Source: a bacterium
GTDB lineage: Bacteria; Myxococcota_A; Bradymonadia; UBA7976; UBA1532
NCBI GenBank assembly: GCA_030426085.1
Contig: JAUHYW010000024.1
Span: 1 to 64,000, forward strand
DNA length: 64,000 bases
Direction: 5' to 3'
Notes under the pieces: generated by a model
Database searches by the model: none
Told to the model about the DNA's origin: nothing
The model's input: the letters and a program-made list of their open reading frames with translations, nothing else
In this document: positions 25,815-33,469 of the stretch, in pieces
How positions within the stretch are numbered: position 1 is the first letter of the stretch
Layout: each line of letters starts with the position of its first letter
Position numbers and translations under genes: made by a program

Positions 25815-26183
25815 TCACGGGCTCTCGGCCAGCAGCGCGTGCAGGCGGGCGATCCCCCGATCGATGTCCAGCGCCGTCGAGACGCCGTCGAGCGTCATGC
25901 CCAGCTCGACGAGGGTCACCGCGACCGCCGGCCGCATGCCCACCAGCACCGCCTCGGCGCCCAGCACCCGGCTCATGGACGCGATCTGCGCCAGGATGCG
26001 GCTGAGGAACGTGTCGACCAGCTCCAGGCCGGAGATGTCGATGATGATGCCCCGGGCGCTCGACCGAGCCAGGGCCGCGCCCAGGTCTTCTTCGAGCTGC
26101 ACCGCGAGCTGGTCGTCGAGGTCGACCTGCACCGTCACGAGCAGCGCCCCCTCCAGCTCGAGGATCGGGATCCGCGGGGTCAA
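25815..26183 (-). CDS. rsbS: Stressosome STAS scaffold RsbS
   Basis: A 122-residue single STAS-domain protein. IDISGLELVDTF contains the Ser phosphorylated in RsbS (Bacillus Ser59 region), and GMRPAVAVTLVELG is the second hallmark. The start is taken as TTG at 26183, because it overlaps the rsbR stop as TTGA with ggagg upstream and no ATG or GTG gives a full-length N-terminus. It forms the core of the stressosome shell together with RsbR. Confidence 0.88.
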   Translation of the reverse strand: MTPRIPILELEGALLVTVQVDLDDQLAVQLEEDLGAALARSSARGIIIDISGLELVDTFLSRILAQIASMSRVLGAEAVLVGMRPAVAVTLVELGMTLDGVSTALDIDRGIARLHALLAESP

Positions 26184-27019
26184 TTCGCGGCGCCTCCCGA
26201 GACCAGGAGGCCGCCCCGGCGAAAGGCGAGCTTGAGCGCGTCGGACAGCCGGGCCTTGGTCACCACCTGCCCCAGGTCCACGCCGAGGTGCACCATGGTC
26301 TGGGCGATCTGGGGCCGGATGCCGCTGACGATGGCCTCGGCCCCCATCAGGCGCAGCGCGGCGACCGTCTTGAGCAGGTGATGGGCCACCTGGGTGTCGA
26401 CCGTCGGCACGCCGGTGATGTCGAGGATGACCTGCTCCGAGCGGGTCTCGACGACCGCCTCGAGGATGGTCTCGGTCACCTGCTGGGTGCGGTAGCTGTC
26501 GAGGGTGCCGATGAGCGGCACCGCCAGCACACCGTCCCACACCTGCACCACCGGCGACGACAGCTCGAGGATCTCCTCCTGCTGGCGGGCGATGACCTGC
26601 TCTTTGCGTCGGATCTGGATCTCGGCGGTGTACAGCCCCAGCCGATCGACGATCAGATCGACCCGCCAGATCACCCGGAGCATGTCGTCGGGCTCACCGC
26701 CCCGCATCACGAGCAGCCGATGCAGGGGGCGCTTGATCGACATCACGAAGAAGGCGATGTCGGCCGGGGCCTTGCCCTCGTCGAGGTGGGTGTCGACGAT
26801 GGCGTCGAGCGTCTCGCGCACCCCGGACCACGGGGCGCTGCGCACATCCTCCGGGCGGGTGTCGTCGTCGATGGACTGCCCGAGCTGCTCGATGAACGAC
26901 CGGGCCTGCAAGCGACGCTCGTGGGCCAGCTCGGGGCGGGCCCGGCTGACCCGGTCGGCGGCCTCGAGCCAGTCGTCGAGCAGCGCCTCGGCGTTCTCAC
27001 CGATGAGGTCGGAGATCAT
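26180..27019 (-). CDS. rsbR: Stressosome sensor RsbR
   Basis: A 279-residue protein (293 if the start is ATG 27061). The N-terminal half is a helical RsbR-type sensory domain (NAEALLDDWLEAADRVSRAR ...) without heme or flavin motifs that I can see. The C-terminal STAS domain is nearly textbook RsbR: DITGVPTVDT and SGIRPQIAQT contain the two Thr sites phosphorylated by RsbT. ATG 27019 has aaaggg six bases upstream; 27061 lies four bases after the receiver gene. Only one RsbR is encoded here, whereas Bacillus has several. Confidence 0.88.
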   Translation of the reverse strand: MISDLIGENAEALLDDWLEAADRVSRARPELAHERRLQARSFIEQLGQSIDDDTRPEDVRSAPWSGVRETLDAIVDTHLDEGKAPADIAFFVMSIKRPLHRLLVMRGGEPDDMLRVIWRVDLIVDRLGLYTAEIQIRRKEQVIARQQEEILELSSPVVQVWDGVLAVPLIGTLDSYRTQQVTETILEAVVETRSEQVILDITGVPTVDTQVAHHLLKTVAALRLMGAEAIVSGIRPQIAQTMVHLGVDLGQVVTKARLSDALKLAFRRGGLLVSGGAAN

Positions 27020-27065
27020 GTAGAGCCCTTTCGGAAAGTCGGTGTCGGCGGGACGTCGCATGGGA

Positions 27066-27437
27066 TCAACCGTTCGCTGCGGCCCGCCGGGCGGGCAGGT
27101 GACGCCTCAACCAGTCGGCGAGCAGCTCGACGCCGACCGGCTTGATCGCCGCGTCGAACCCGTCGGCGCGCAGATCCTCGATCGCCTCGGCGTCACCCGA
27201 GACGATGAGCACCGGCAACGACAGCTCGCGGGCGAGGCCGGCGAGGGCCCGGCCGTCGGTGCACCCCCCCAACACGAGATCGGTCACCAGCGCGCCGTAG
27301 CGCCCTTCGGCGAGGCGGGCGGCCGCGTCGGCGCCGGAGCCGCACCAGTCGACCGCGAAGCCTTCGCACTGGAGGATGTCGACGATGAGCGCGCCCATGT
27401 CGGGCATGTCGTCGACGAAGAGAACGGTATTGGACAC
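27066..27437 (-). CDS. Single-domain response regulator
   Basis: A receiver domain of 123 residues with no output domain. Acidic pocket VDD near the N-terminus, phospho-acceptor Asp in VTDLVLGG, Ser in IVSGDAE and Lys in AIKPVG are all present. The GTG at 27437 with ggggag upstream gives a normal receiver length; ATG 27476 would add 13 residues. It is the first gene of the stressosome operon, and the histidine kinase is the last, suggesting that they form one phosphotransfer pair. Confidence 0.85.
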   Translation of the reverse strand: MSNTVLFVDDMPDMGALIVDILQCEGFAVDWCGSGADAAARLAEGRYGALVTDLVLGGCTDGRALAGLARELSLPVLIVSGDAEAIEDLRADGFDAAIKPVGVELLADWLRRHLPARRAAANG

Positions 27438-27501
27438 AGTCACTCCCCGGGGGTGCGGTGTATGCGTCTGATTCATGGTCGAGCGCCGCCGTCGCGTCTC
27501 C

Positions 27502-27522
27502 GTGTGTTTCAATCGTAACACG
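27502..27522. promoter_or_regulatory. Operator-like inverted repeat upstream of the stressosome operon
   Basis: gtgtttcaatcgtaacac contains imperfect inverted halves in the region between the divergent receiver gene (27437) and serS (27640). It is the only AT-rich patch there and a plausible regulator or sigma-factor site for the stressosome operon. Confidence 0.3.
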
Positions 27523-27581
27523 ACCGGCCGGCGGCCGACCGCCCGTCGTGAAGGCGGCCCGCCCCACGGCCCAGACGCGGC

Positions 27582-27609
27582 TTGCATCCCCCACCGAGAT
27601 GGGTAACCT
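27582..27609 (+). promoter_or_regulatory. Candidate promoter of serS
   Basis: TTGCAT (27582-27587), a 16-bp spacer and TAACCT (27604-27609), 30 bp before the serS start. Confidence 0.35.
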
Positions 27610-27639
27610 CACGCGGTCGACGCCACGGAGGTCCGCCCG

Positions 27640-28917
27640 ATGCTGTCCATCCACTTCATTCGCCAGAATCCGGAGATCGTGAAACAGACGATCGCCGACA
27701 AGCGGGTCGATCTCGACCTCGACGCGCTGCTCGCCCTCGATCGGGAGGTGGTCGCGCTCAAGCAGCAGATCGAGGAGATGGCCGCCGAGGTCAACCGGCT
27801 GTCGAAGTCCTTCGGCAAGGTGAGCAAGGAGGACCGGCCGGCCCTGATCCAGCGCTCCAAGGCCCTCGGCGCCGAGAAGAAGGCGCTCCAGGAGAGTCTG
27901 CGGGTCGAGGAAGAGGCGTTGCAGGCGATGCTGTGGCGCACGCCCGGCATCCCGGCCGAGGACGTGCCGGTGGGCGCGACCGACGACGACAATGTCGAGA
28001 TCCGACGGGTCGGCGAGCTGCCCTCGTTCGACTTCGACATCCGGGACCACGTCGACCTGATCGAGCTGAACGACTGGGGCGAGCTGAGCCGGGTGACCGA
28101 GGTCTCGGGCAGCCGGACCTACGCCCTCAAGGGCGAGCTGGCCCGGCTCGAGGTCGCCATCCACCTGATGGTGCTCGACATGCTCGCCGAGCGGGGCTTC
28201 GGCATGATCACGGTCCCGGCCCTGGCCCGGGAGGACGCGTTCTACGGCACCGGGCACTTCCCCGGCGGCCGGGAGGACGCCTATCACCTGCCCAATGACG
28301 ACCTCTTCCTGTCGGGCACCGCCGAGATCGTGCTGACCAGCCTGCACCGGGGCGAGATCCTCGACGAGGCCGATCTGCCCATCCTCTACGCCGGCTACAG
28401 CCCGTGCTTCCGCCGGGAGGCGGGCAGCGCCGGGCGCGACGTGCGGGGGCTGATGCGGGTGCACCAGTTCACCAAGGTCGAGCAGTACGTGCTGTGCCGC
28501 GACGATCCCGAGGAGTCGGCCCGGTGGCACGGCGAGCTCCTCGCCGGCGCGGAGAAGGTCGTCGAGCTGCTCGAGCTGCCCTACCGGGTCGTCGAGTGCT
28601 GCACCGGCGAGATGGGGCTGGGCAAGCACCGGATGCACGACATCGAGGTGTGGGTGCCCTCGGCGCAGACCTGGCGCGAGACGCACAGCTGCTCGAGCCT
28701 GCACGACTGGCAGGCCCGGCGGGCCGACCTGCGCTATCGCCGGGAGGACGACCGCAAGGTGACCCACGTGCACACGCTCAACAACACCGGGGTGGCCACC
28801 CCCCGCATCCTGGTGCCGCTGCTCGAGAACCATCAGACCGAGGACGGCCGGGTGCGGCTGCCGGAGGCGCTGGTGCCCTACATGGGCGGCAAGACCCACA
28901 TCGGCGGCGCGCGCTGA
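27640..28917 (+). CDS. serS: Seryl-tRNA synthetase
   Basis: A 425-residue class II aminoacyl-tRNA synthetase that charges tRNA-Ser. It has the N-terminal long helical hairpin (about 30-105, LKQQIEEMAAEVNRLSKSF) that binds the tRNA long arm, the TAEIVLTSLHRGEIL active-site region, motif 2 CFRREAGSAGRDVRG and the C-terminal NNTGVATPRILVPLLENHQ motif 3. Length is normal. Start at 27640 with ggagg upstream. It ends inside a hairpin shared with the convergent metallophosphoesterase gene. Confidence 0.95.
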   Translation: MLSIHFIRQNPEIVKQTIADKRVDLDLDALLALDREVVALKQQIEEMAAEVNRLSKSFGKVSKEDRPALIQRSKALGAEKKALQESLRVEEEALQAMLWRTPGIPAEDVPVGATDDDNVEIRRVGELPSFDFDIRDHVDLIELNDWGELSRVTEVSGSRTYALKGELARLEVAIHLMVLDMLAERGFGMITVPALAREDAFYGTGHFPGGREDAYHLPNDDLFLSGTAEIVLTSLHRGEILDEADLPILYAGYSPCFRREAGSAGRDVRGLMRVHQFTKVEQYVLCRDDPEESARWHGELLAGAEKVVELLELPYRVVECCTGEMGLGKHRMHDIEVWVPSAQTWRETHSCSSLHDWQARRADLRYRREDDRKVTHVHTLNNTGVATPRILVPLLENHQTEDGRVRLPEALVPYMGGKTHIGGAR

Positions 28918-28937
28918 GCCGCGCTCGCGCTCAGCGC
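28911..28937. terminator. Bidirectional terminator-like hairpin
   Basis: gcgctgag (28911-28918) and ctcagcgc (28930-28937) form a perfect 8-bp stem that contains both stop codons of the convergent serS and metallophosphoesterase genes. No U-run. Confidence 0.4.
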
Positions 28938-30454
28938 AGGTCGAACGGCTCCGGACGTCCGGTGACGGTGCACCAGCGCTTCAGCCGGGGCACGGGCCGG
29001 GTGTAGTCGTCGGGCCTGGTCATCACCACGAAGGTCGTCGGGCAGCGGCAGACCTCGCCCCGCTGATGCGCCGCGTGCTCGTGGGCCAGGAAGCTGCCGG
29101 TGTTGACGAACCACGCCCGGTGGTCGTGGGCCATGCGCCGGCGCACCGGGCGGTGGCTGTGCCCCATGGCCACCACCGGCACGTCGAGCAGCGCGCCGAT
29201 GGCGCTCGCCGCGTGGTCCAGCTTGGCCTTGATGTCCCGGGGGTAGCGCGCCCGCAGCCGCTTGACCGCGAAGACTCCCAGACCCCCCACCGCGGCCAGC
29301 AGCGCCAGGTCGATCGGCCAGCCCCAGTCGGTCGCCAGAGCCACGATCAGGGCCGCGAGCCAGGTGAGCATCGCGCTCCACTCGACCATGCCCATCATCG
29401 TCCACAGGCCCAGCGGTCGGCCCATGATCGAGCGGGCGCCCAGCGATTCGAGGCGGGCCAGCGTGGCGTCGTCGAGCCCCACCCGGCGGCCGAGCTCGGC
29501 CCGCCGCTTGTCGTGGGCCTCGGCGGCCACCGGGCTCTCGAAGCGGCCGTGCTCGAGGTGATAGCGAGCCACCCGCGCCAACAACTGGCCGTAGAACTTC
29601 AGGCTGTCCAGCGCCCGCCGCAGCCCCAGCGTGCGGAAGTAGGCGTAGTACTCGCGCAGGCCCCAGTGCTCCTTGTCGTGGGTCCGAAAGCCGACCTGCC
29701 GGTTGGCGAAGTAGCGGATCGCGAGGTAGCTCAGCGGCTGGGTCAGCTCGTCCTCGGCCTGCGGCTTGAGCGGGCAGAGCTGGGGCGGCGTCGCGCAGAA
29801 GTCGTCGAACCGGTGGCCGTGCTCGATGTAGATGAGCCCCGGCTGATAGTAGAACCAGGGGTTGAAGCGGATGCGCTCGGCGAACGACTCGGGCGTCTCG
29901 TCGGGGTGGCCCTCGTCGCCGAAGAAGAGGTCGATCAGCCCCTCGACCAGCGCCGCCCGCACCGCCGGCCAGAACAGCTCTTCGTCGTGGTTGCCCTGGA
30001 TGATCTCGAGCCGATGCCCGGCGCCCACGAAGGCGGCGAGGAAGACGAAGAAGTCCCGGTGGCGCTCCATGAGCCGGCGCAGTTTCCACACCGACTCGTC
30101 CTCGCGGTTGCCCAGACCGTACAGCGCCGCCTCGCCCCCGGTGCCCGGCGGGACCATCGTCACCACCAGGAAGTCGAGCAGATCGCCGCCGAGCACCAGC
30201 CGCCATGGCAAGCCGCCCGGGCGGTGACGGGTGTGATATTCGAGGAAGTCGCAGACGTGCCCGTCCAGCTCGGCGGCCCGCTTGAGGTACTCGATTCGGG
30301 AGTGTTCCTTGCACGCCTCGCCGAGGTGCAGATCGCTGATCAGCAGCAGGTTCTCGCCTTCGATCGGCCGGGGTGCCTCGTCCTCGGGCAGCTCGACCGG
30401 ATCGCGACGGCGGGCGCGGCCGAGCAGGCGGCGCAGGCGGGCGAAGCGGCTCAC
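28931..30454 (-). CDS. Membrane-inserted metallophosphoesterase
   Basis: About 507 residues with all calcineurin-type motifs: ISDLHLGE, GGDLLDF, QGNHDE, EHGHRFDD and a late GHSHRP. Between the last two lies an insert with two hydrophobic helices (LTWLAALIVALATDWGWPID and LALLAAVGGLGVFAV), so the active site would sit next to a membrane hairpin. The substrate is unknown; UDP-diacylglucosamine hydrolase (LpxH) is much smaller and lacks the insert. GTG 30454 follows the upstream stop by five bases; GTG 30487 would overlap that gene by 28 bp. Confidence 0.82.
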   Translation of the reverse strand: MSRFARLRRLLGRARRRDPVELPEDEAPRPIEGENLLLISDLHLGEACKEHSRIEYLKRAAELDGHVCDFLEYHTRHRPGGLPWRLVLGGDLLDFLVVTMVPPGTGGEAALYGLGNREDESVWKLRRLMERHRDFFVFLAAFVGAGHRLEIIQGNHDEELFWPAVRAALVEGLIDLFFGDEGHPDETPESFAERIRFNPWFYYQPGLIYIEHGHRFDDFCATPPQLCPLKPQAEDELTQPLSYLAIRYFANRQVGFRTHDKEHWGLREYYAYFRTLGLRRALDSLKFYGQLLARVARYHLEHGRFESPVAAEAHDKRRAELGRRVGLDDATLARLESLGARSIMGRPLGLWTMMGMVEWSAMLTWLAALIVALATDWGWPIDLALLAAVGGLGVFAVKRLRARYPRDIKAKLDHAASAIGALLDVPVVAMGHSHRPVRRRMAHDHRAWFVNTGSFLAHEHAAHQRGEVCRCPTTFVVMTRPDDYTRPVPRLKRWCTVTGRPEPFDLR

Positions 30455-30459
30455 CTCGG

Positions 30460-31986
30460 TCAACCGGGGTCGGTCCGCTCGCGGCACGGCAGGTCACACT
30501 GACGGCGGCGGGGGCAGGCGTAGGCGCAGCCGGCGCGGGCGGCGAAGGCCCGCAGGACCACATCCGCCCGGGGTTCGGCCGGCGCCGCTCGCCGGGCGGC
30601 CGCGGCGGCCGCGGCCCGGTCGGCGGCGTCGGCCGCGTAGGGGCGGTCGAGGTGGCCCAGGCGATAGAGCGTATCCCGCACACCGCGATCGGGCCGGGCG
30701 ATGAAGTCGTCGATGCCCACGTGGGGCACCCCGCCGGCGTCGGCGAGCAGCGCCATGAGCTGGAAGAGCTCGACCCCCAACAGCCCCCGCCCCAGGGCGA
30801 CATCCAGCCGCTCGTAGGCTTCGGCGGCCGTCTTGCACTTCTCCAGATCGGTCGACAGATCGGGGTGCTCCGCGCAGCGTCGGGCGATGACCGAGGCCAG
30901 CATCAGCGCGCCGGCGTCGGTGATGGCCGGCGCGGCGTCGGGCGCCGTGCCGTCGTGCAGCGCGTCGAGCACCCCCGCCCGCTCCAGCTCGGTGAAGGCC
31001 CGCCCCGCCGACTCGGCCGTCCGTCGGCCGTTGCCCTCCAGCGCCGCCCGGACCGCCGCCCGATACAGCGCCCGGGGGGGATCCTCCATCCAGTCCTCGG
31101 GGGTCGGCGCGCCCACGGCCTGCGGCTCCGGCGGCACCAGGCCCGCCGCCTGGCGATCGGCCCACCACCCGTCGAGGCGGGTCCGGGTGATGGCCAGCAC
31201 GTCGTCGTCGAAGACCCCGTGGGTGGTGAAGCGGCTGACCGGCACCGGGCGCCCCCGCCCCAGGGGCGAGGGGCCCTCGCTCGCCGAGGGCGGGGTCAGC
31301 GTCGGCCCGGGCAGCGGCGCAGGGGCCGGCGCTGCTGCCGGCGGCGCAGCGGGCGCGGCCGGAGCCGCCGAGGCGGCCGGAGTCGATGCCGACGGCGCCG
31401 GCTTCTCGGGCGCGGTCGGGGCCTCCTCGGGCTGGTCCTCGTCGAGGAAGTCGTCGATGTCCAGCTCGTGGGCCCGGGTGAGCCACGCGGTGCCCGCCTT
31501 GGTCAGCCCCAGGCGGATGCCGACCGGCTTGAACAGCCCCAGGCCCTGAGCCAGCGAGACCCACTGCCGCACCGCCGGCCCCCCCAGGCGGTTGCCGGGG
31601 TAGGCGAAGGAGTCGACGTACTTCAGGATCTCGTTGGCCGAGTGCACCCGCTCTTCGAGCCGCTCGAGCACCACCTTGAACAGCAGCGGGTTGACCTCCC
31701 ACAGCCGCTCGGTCAGCACCGTGCGCGCCTCGTCGAGCCCCGGCGCGTCGGCGAGGGCCCGCATCAGCGGCGAGGGCACGATCGGATCGCTGTGGGCCAC
31801 CCGCAGGAAGCGCAGCAGGTGGGGCAGGCTCTCGCGGCTCCACATGTCGGCGCGCTTGAGCCGCGCCCGGAAGTCCCGGAACCGCTCGCCGTCGGGGGGC
31901 ACGTCGCGCAGCGCGCGCAGCAGGCCGTCGACCGCGGCCCGGTACTCGCCGCTGGGCAACCGGGGGAAGTGGGTGAACTGGGGCAT
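30460..31986 (-). CDS. Unknown protein with C-terminal four-Cys cluster
   Basis: A 508-residue protein I cannot assign. Residues 1-170 are helical and end in a winged-helix-like segment (VRQWVSLAQGLGLFKPVGIR). An Ala/Pro-rich linker (about 185-255) follows, then a second helical region, and the last 30 residues hold CAYACPRRRQCDLPC (C-x3-C-x5-C-x3-C), which might bind zinc or an iron-sulfur cluster. No signal peptide. It is immediately upstream of the metallophosphoesterase on the same strand, so the two may act together. Confidence 0.65.
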   Translation of the reverse strand: MPQFTHFPRLPSGEYRAAVDGLLRALRDVPPDGERFRDFRARLKRADMWSRESLPHLLRFLRVAHSDPIVPSPLMRALADAPGLDEARTVLTERLWEVNPLLFKVVLERLEERVHSANEILKYVDSFAYPGNRLGGPAVRQWVSLAQGLGLFKPVGIRLGLTKAGTAWLTRAHELDIDDFLDEDQPEEAPTAPEKPAPSASTPAASAAPAAPAAPPAAAPAPAPLPGPTLTPPSASEGPSPLGRGRPVPVSRFTTHGVFDDDVLAITRTRLDGWWADRQAAGLVPPEPQAVGAPTPEDWMEDPPRALYRAAVRAALEGNGRRTAESAGRAFTELERAGVLDALHDGTAPDAAPAITDAGALMLASVIARRCAEHPDLSTDLEKCKTAAEAYERLDVALGRGLLGVELFQLMALLADAGGVPHVGIDDFIARPDRGVRDTLYRLGHLDRPYAADAADRAAAAAAARRAAPAEPRADVVLRAFAARAGCAYACPRRRQCDLPCRERTDPG

Positions 31987-32127
31987 CGGACCTGCTCTCG
32001 TCGGCTGGCGTGGGCATCGCGGGCGGCAGGCGGTGCAGCCCGTGCCCGACGGCGGACTCTACCCCGAACGGCCGGCGGGGCCAACCATCAGGGGCCGCCG
32101 GGGCGCCCGTCTGCTATCCTCCGGCCC

Positions 32128-32805
32128 ATGTCCGGCCCCCATCGACCACCCGCCACGACCGCGCTGCCGCTCCTGGTGACCGCCCTGCTGTTCGGGTGCG
32201 ACGGCGGCGGAGATCCACCCTCGGGCCTCGACACCCCCGACATGCAGCTCGCCGAGCGCTATGCCGTGACGGTCGAGGTGCTCGAAGCGGGGGCCGGCTG
32301 CGTCATCGGCGGGCTGACCCCCTCCACCGGCGAGGCCACGGCCCGGGTCTCGCAGCAGGGGGCCACGGTGCGCTGGTTTCAGGCGGGGGAGAACGGGGTC
32401 GGGGCCGAGTGGCGGCTGTCGGGCCACGTCTGCCCCGGCGAGGCCGGCGACCGGGTGGTGCGCCTGCGCGGAGGCCGGGCGTGGCTGGTGGAGGACGGCG
32501 ACGACGTCTGCCGGGCCAACTTCTCGTTGCCCACCCGGCACACCGGCAGCGAGCCGACGATCAACCGCTGCGAGGACGACCGCTGCGTCGCGCTGGAGTT
32601 GGTGCCGGACGGCTGCGGTGGCTTCGTGGCCGACTTCGAGGCGAAGCTGCACTTCTTCGAGCGGTGCGAGCAGCAGCCCGACTGCCTGATGCGGCTGCGA
32701 TGGCGAGCGACCCCCGAGGACGGGGTCGACGAGACGGACGGCGGGTGTGTCCCGAGCGATGTCGGTGACGGCGGCCGCTGGATGGAGGCGTGCCGCACCC
32801 GATGA
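32128..32805 (+). CDS. Cys-rich lipoprotein
   Basis: A 225-residue lipoprotein: signal ending in LFGC, a short Gly/Asp/Pro tether, then a domain with about eleven further Cys residues, many in pairs (RCEDDRC, RCEQQPDC), suggesting a disulfide-stabilised extracytoplasmic domain. No enzyme motif. The start has no clear ribosome site; TATCCT 13 bp upstream of the ATG looks like a -10 box, so the transcript leader may be very short. Confidence 0.72.
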   Translation: MSGPHRPPATTALPLLVTALLFGCDGGGDPPSGLDTPDMQLAERYAVTVEVLEAGAGCVIGGLTPSTGEATARVSQQGATVRWFQAGENGVGAEWRLSGHVCPGEAGDRVVRLRGGRAWLVEDGDDVCRANFSLPTRHTGSEPTINRCEDDRCVALELVPDGCGGFVADFEAKLHFFERCEQQPDCLMRLRWRATPEDGVDETDGGCVPSDVGDGGRWMEACRTR

Positions 32806-32825
32806 GGATCGGGCGGGCCCGATAC

Positions 32826-33026
32826 TCAGCCGCGGCGGTAGAACACCGTGATCGACAGACAGTGGAACTGGTTGTCGCTGGACTGGCGGATGATCGTGTC
32901 GACGATCTCGTAGTCCCGGTGGCGGTCGAGCCACGCGGTGACCTTCTCGCCGAGGGCCTCGCGCTCGAGGGCCTTCGTCGCGCTGAAGACCTTCAAGCCG
33001 TCGTAGTCCTTGACCGCCCCGCTCAA
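32826..33026 (-). CDS. Small conserved-looking protein coupled to rpsU
   Basis: 66 residues (KVFSATKALEREALGEKV ... DNQFHCLSITVFYRR). It reads like a compact alpha/beta domain with no signal or membrane segment. Its ATG overlaps the rpsU stop (ATGA), so it is almost certainly translated with ribosomal protein bS21. The tight coupling hints at a role in translation or RNA binding, but that is inference only. Confidence 0.75.
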   Translation of the reverse strand: MSGAVKDYDGLKVFSATKALEREALGEKVTAWLDRHRDYEIVDTIIRQSSDNQFHCLSITVFYRRG

Positions 33027-33274
33027 CGCTTGCGCCGGTTCCGGGCCCGCATGGCCCGCCGCCGCTCCTTGCGCCGCCGCCGCTCGGCCTCGCGCTGCTT
33101 GCGCTTGCGCTTGACCGACGGCTTCTCGTAGAAGCGCCGCCGCTTCAGCTCTTTGTACACGCCCTCGTGGGCCACCTGCCGCTTGAGGATCTTGATCGCC
33201 CGCTCGACATTGTCACCGTCCACGATGACTTCGAGCGGCCGCAGGTTGAGTTCGTTCTGACTCAAGGGGATCAC
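33023..33274 (-). CDS. rpsU: 30S ribosomal protein bS21
   Basis: An 83-residue bS21: LEVIVDGDNVERAIKILKRQ, then KELKRRRFYEKPSVKRKRKQ and a long Arg/Lys tail. It sits near the anti-Shine-Dalgarno of 16S rRNA and influences initiation. It is slightly longer than the usual 65-71 residues because of the basic tail. GTG 33274 is the only plausible start in range. Expressed from the promoter at 33340-33368. Confidence 0.92.
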   Translation of the reverse strand: MIPLSQNELNLRPLEVIVDGDNVERAIKILKRQVAHEGVYKELKRRRFYEKPSVKRKRKQREAERRRRKERRRAMRARNRRKR

Positions 33275-33339
33275 CGCCTTGGTGCTTGGAGTTCCCGTCG
33301 AGCGAAGACGATATACGCCCCGCTTCGAAAAGCCGCCGG

Positions 33340-33368
33340 AAGATACGGAGGCCCTTCGGCCTTGTCAA
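33340..33368 (-). promoter_or_regulatory. Sigma-70-type promoter of rpsU
   Basis: On the minus strand: a perfect TTGACA (33368-33363), a 17-bp spacer and TATCTT (33345-33340), 66 bp before the rpsU start. This is the best promoter in the window and supports TATCNT as a usable -10 form in this genome. Confidence 0.65.
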
Positions 33369-33469
33369 GCGCACGCTTGTCTGCGATCGACCTTTCGAAC
33401 TACAGATGCGGCGTCGGGGCGGCCCATCACGGCCGCGGCCGCCGGCCCGCCCCCCTCGCAGGAGGTCAG

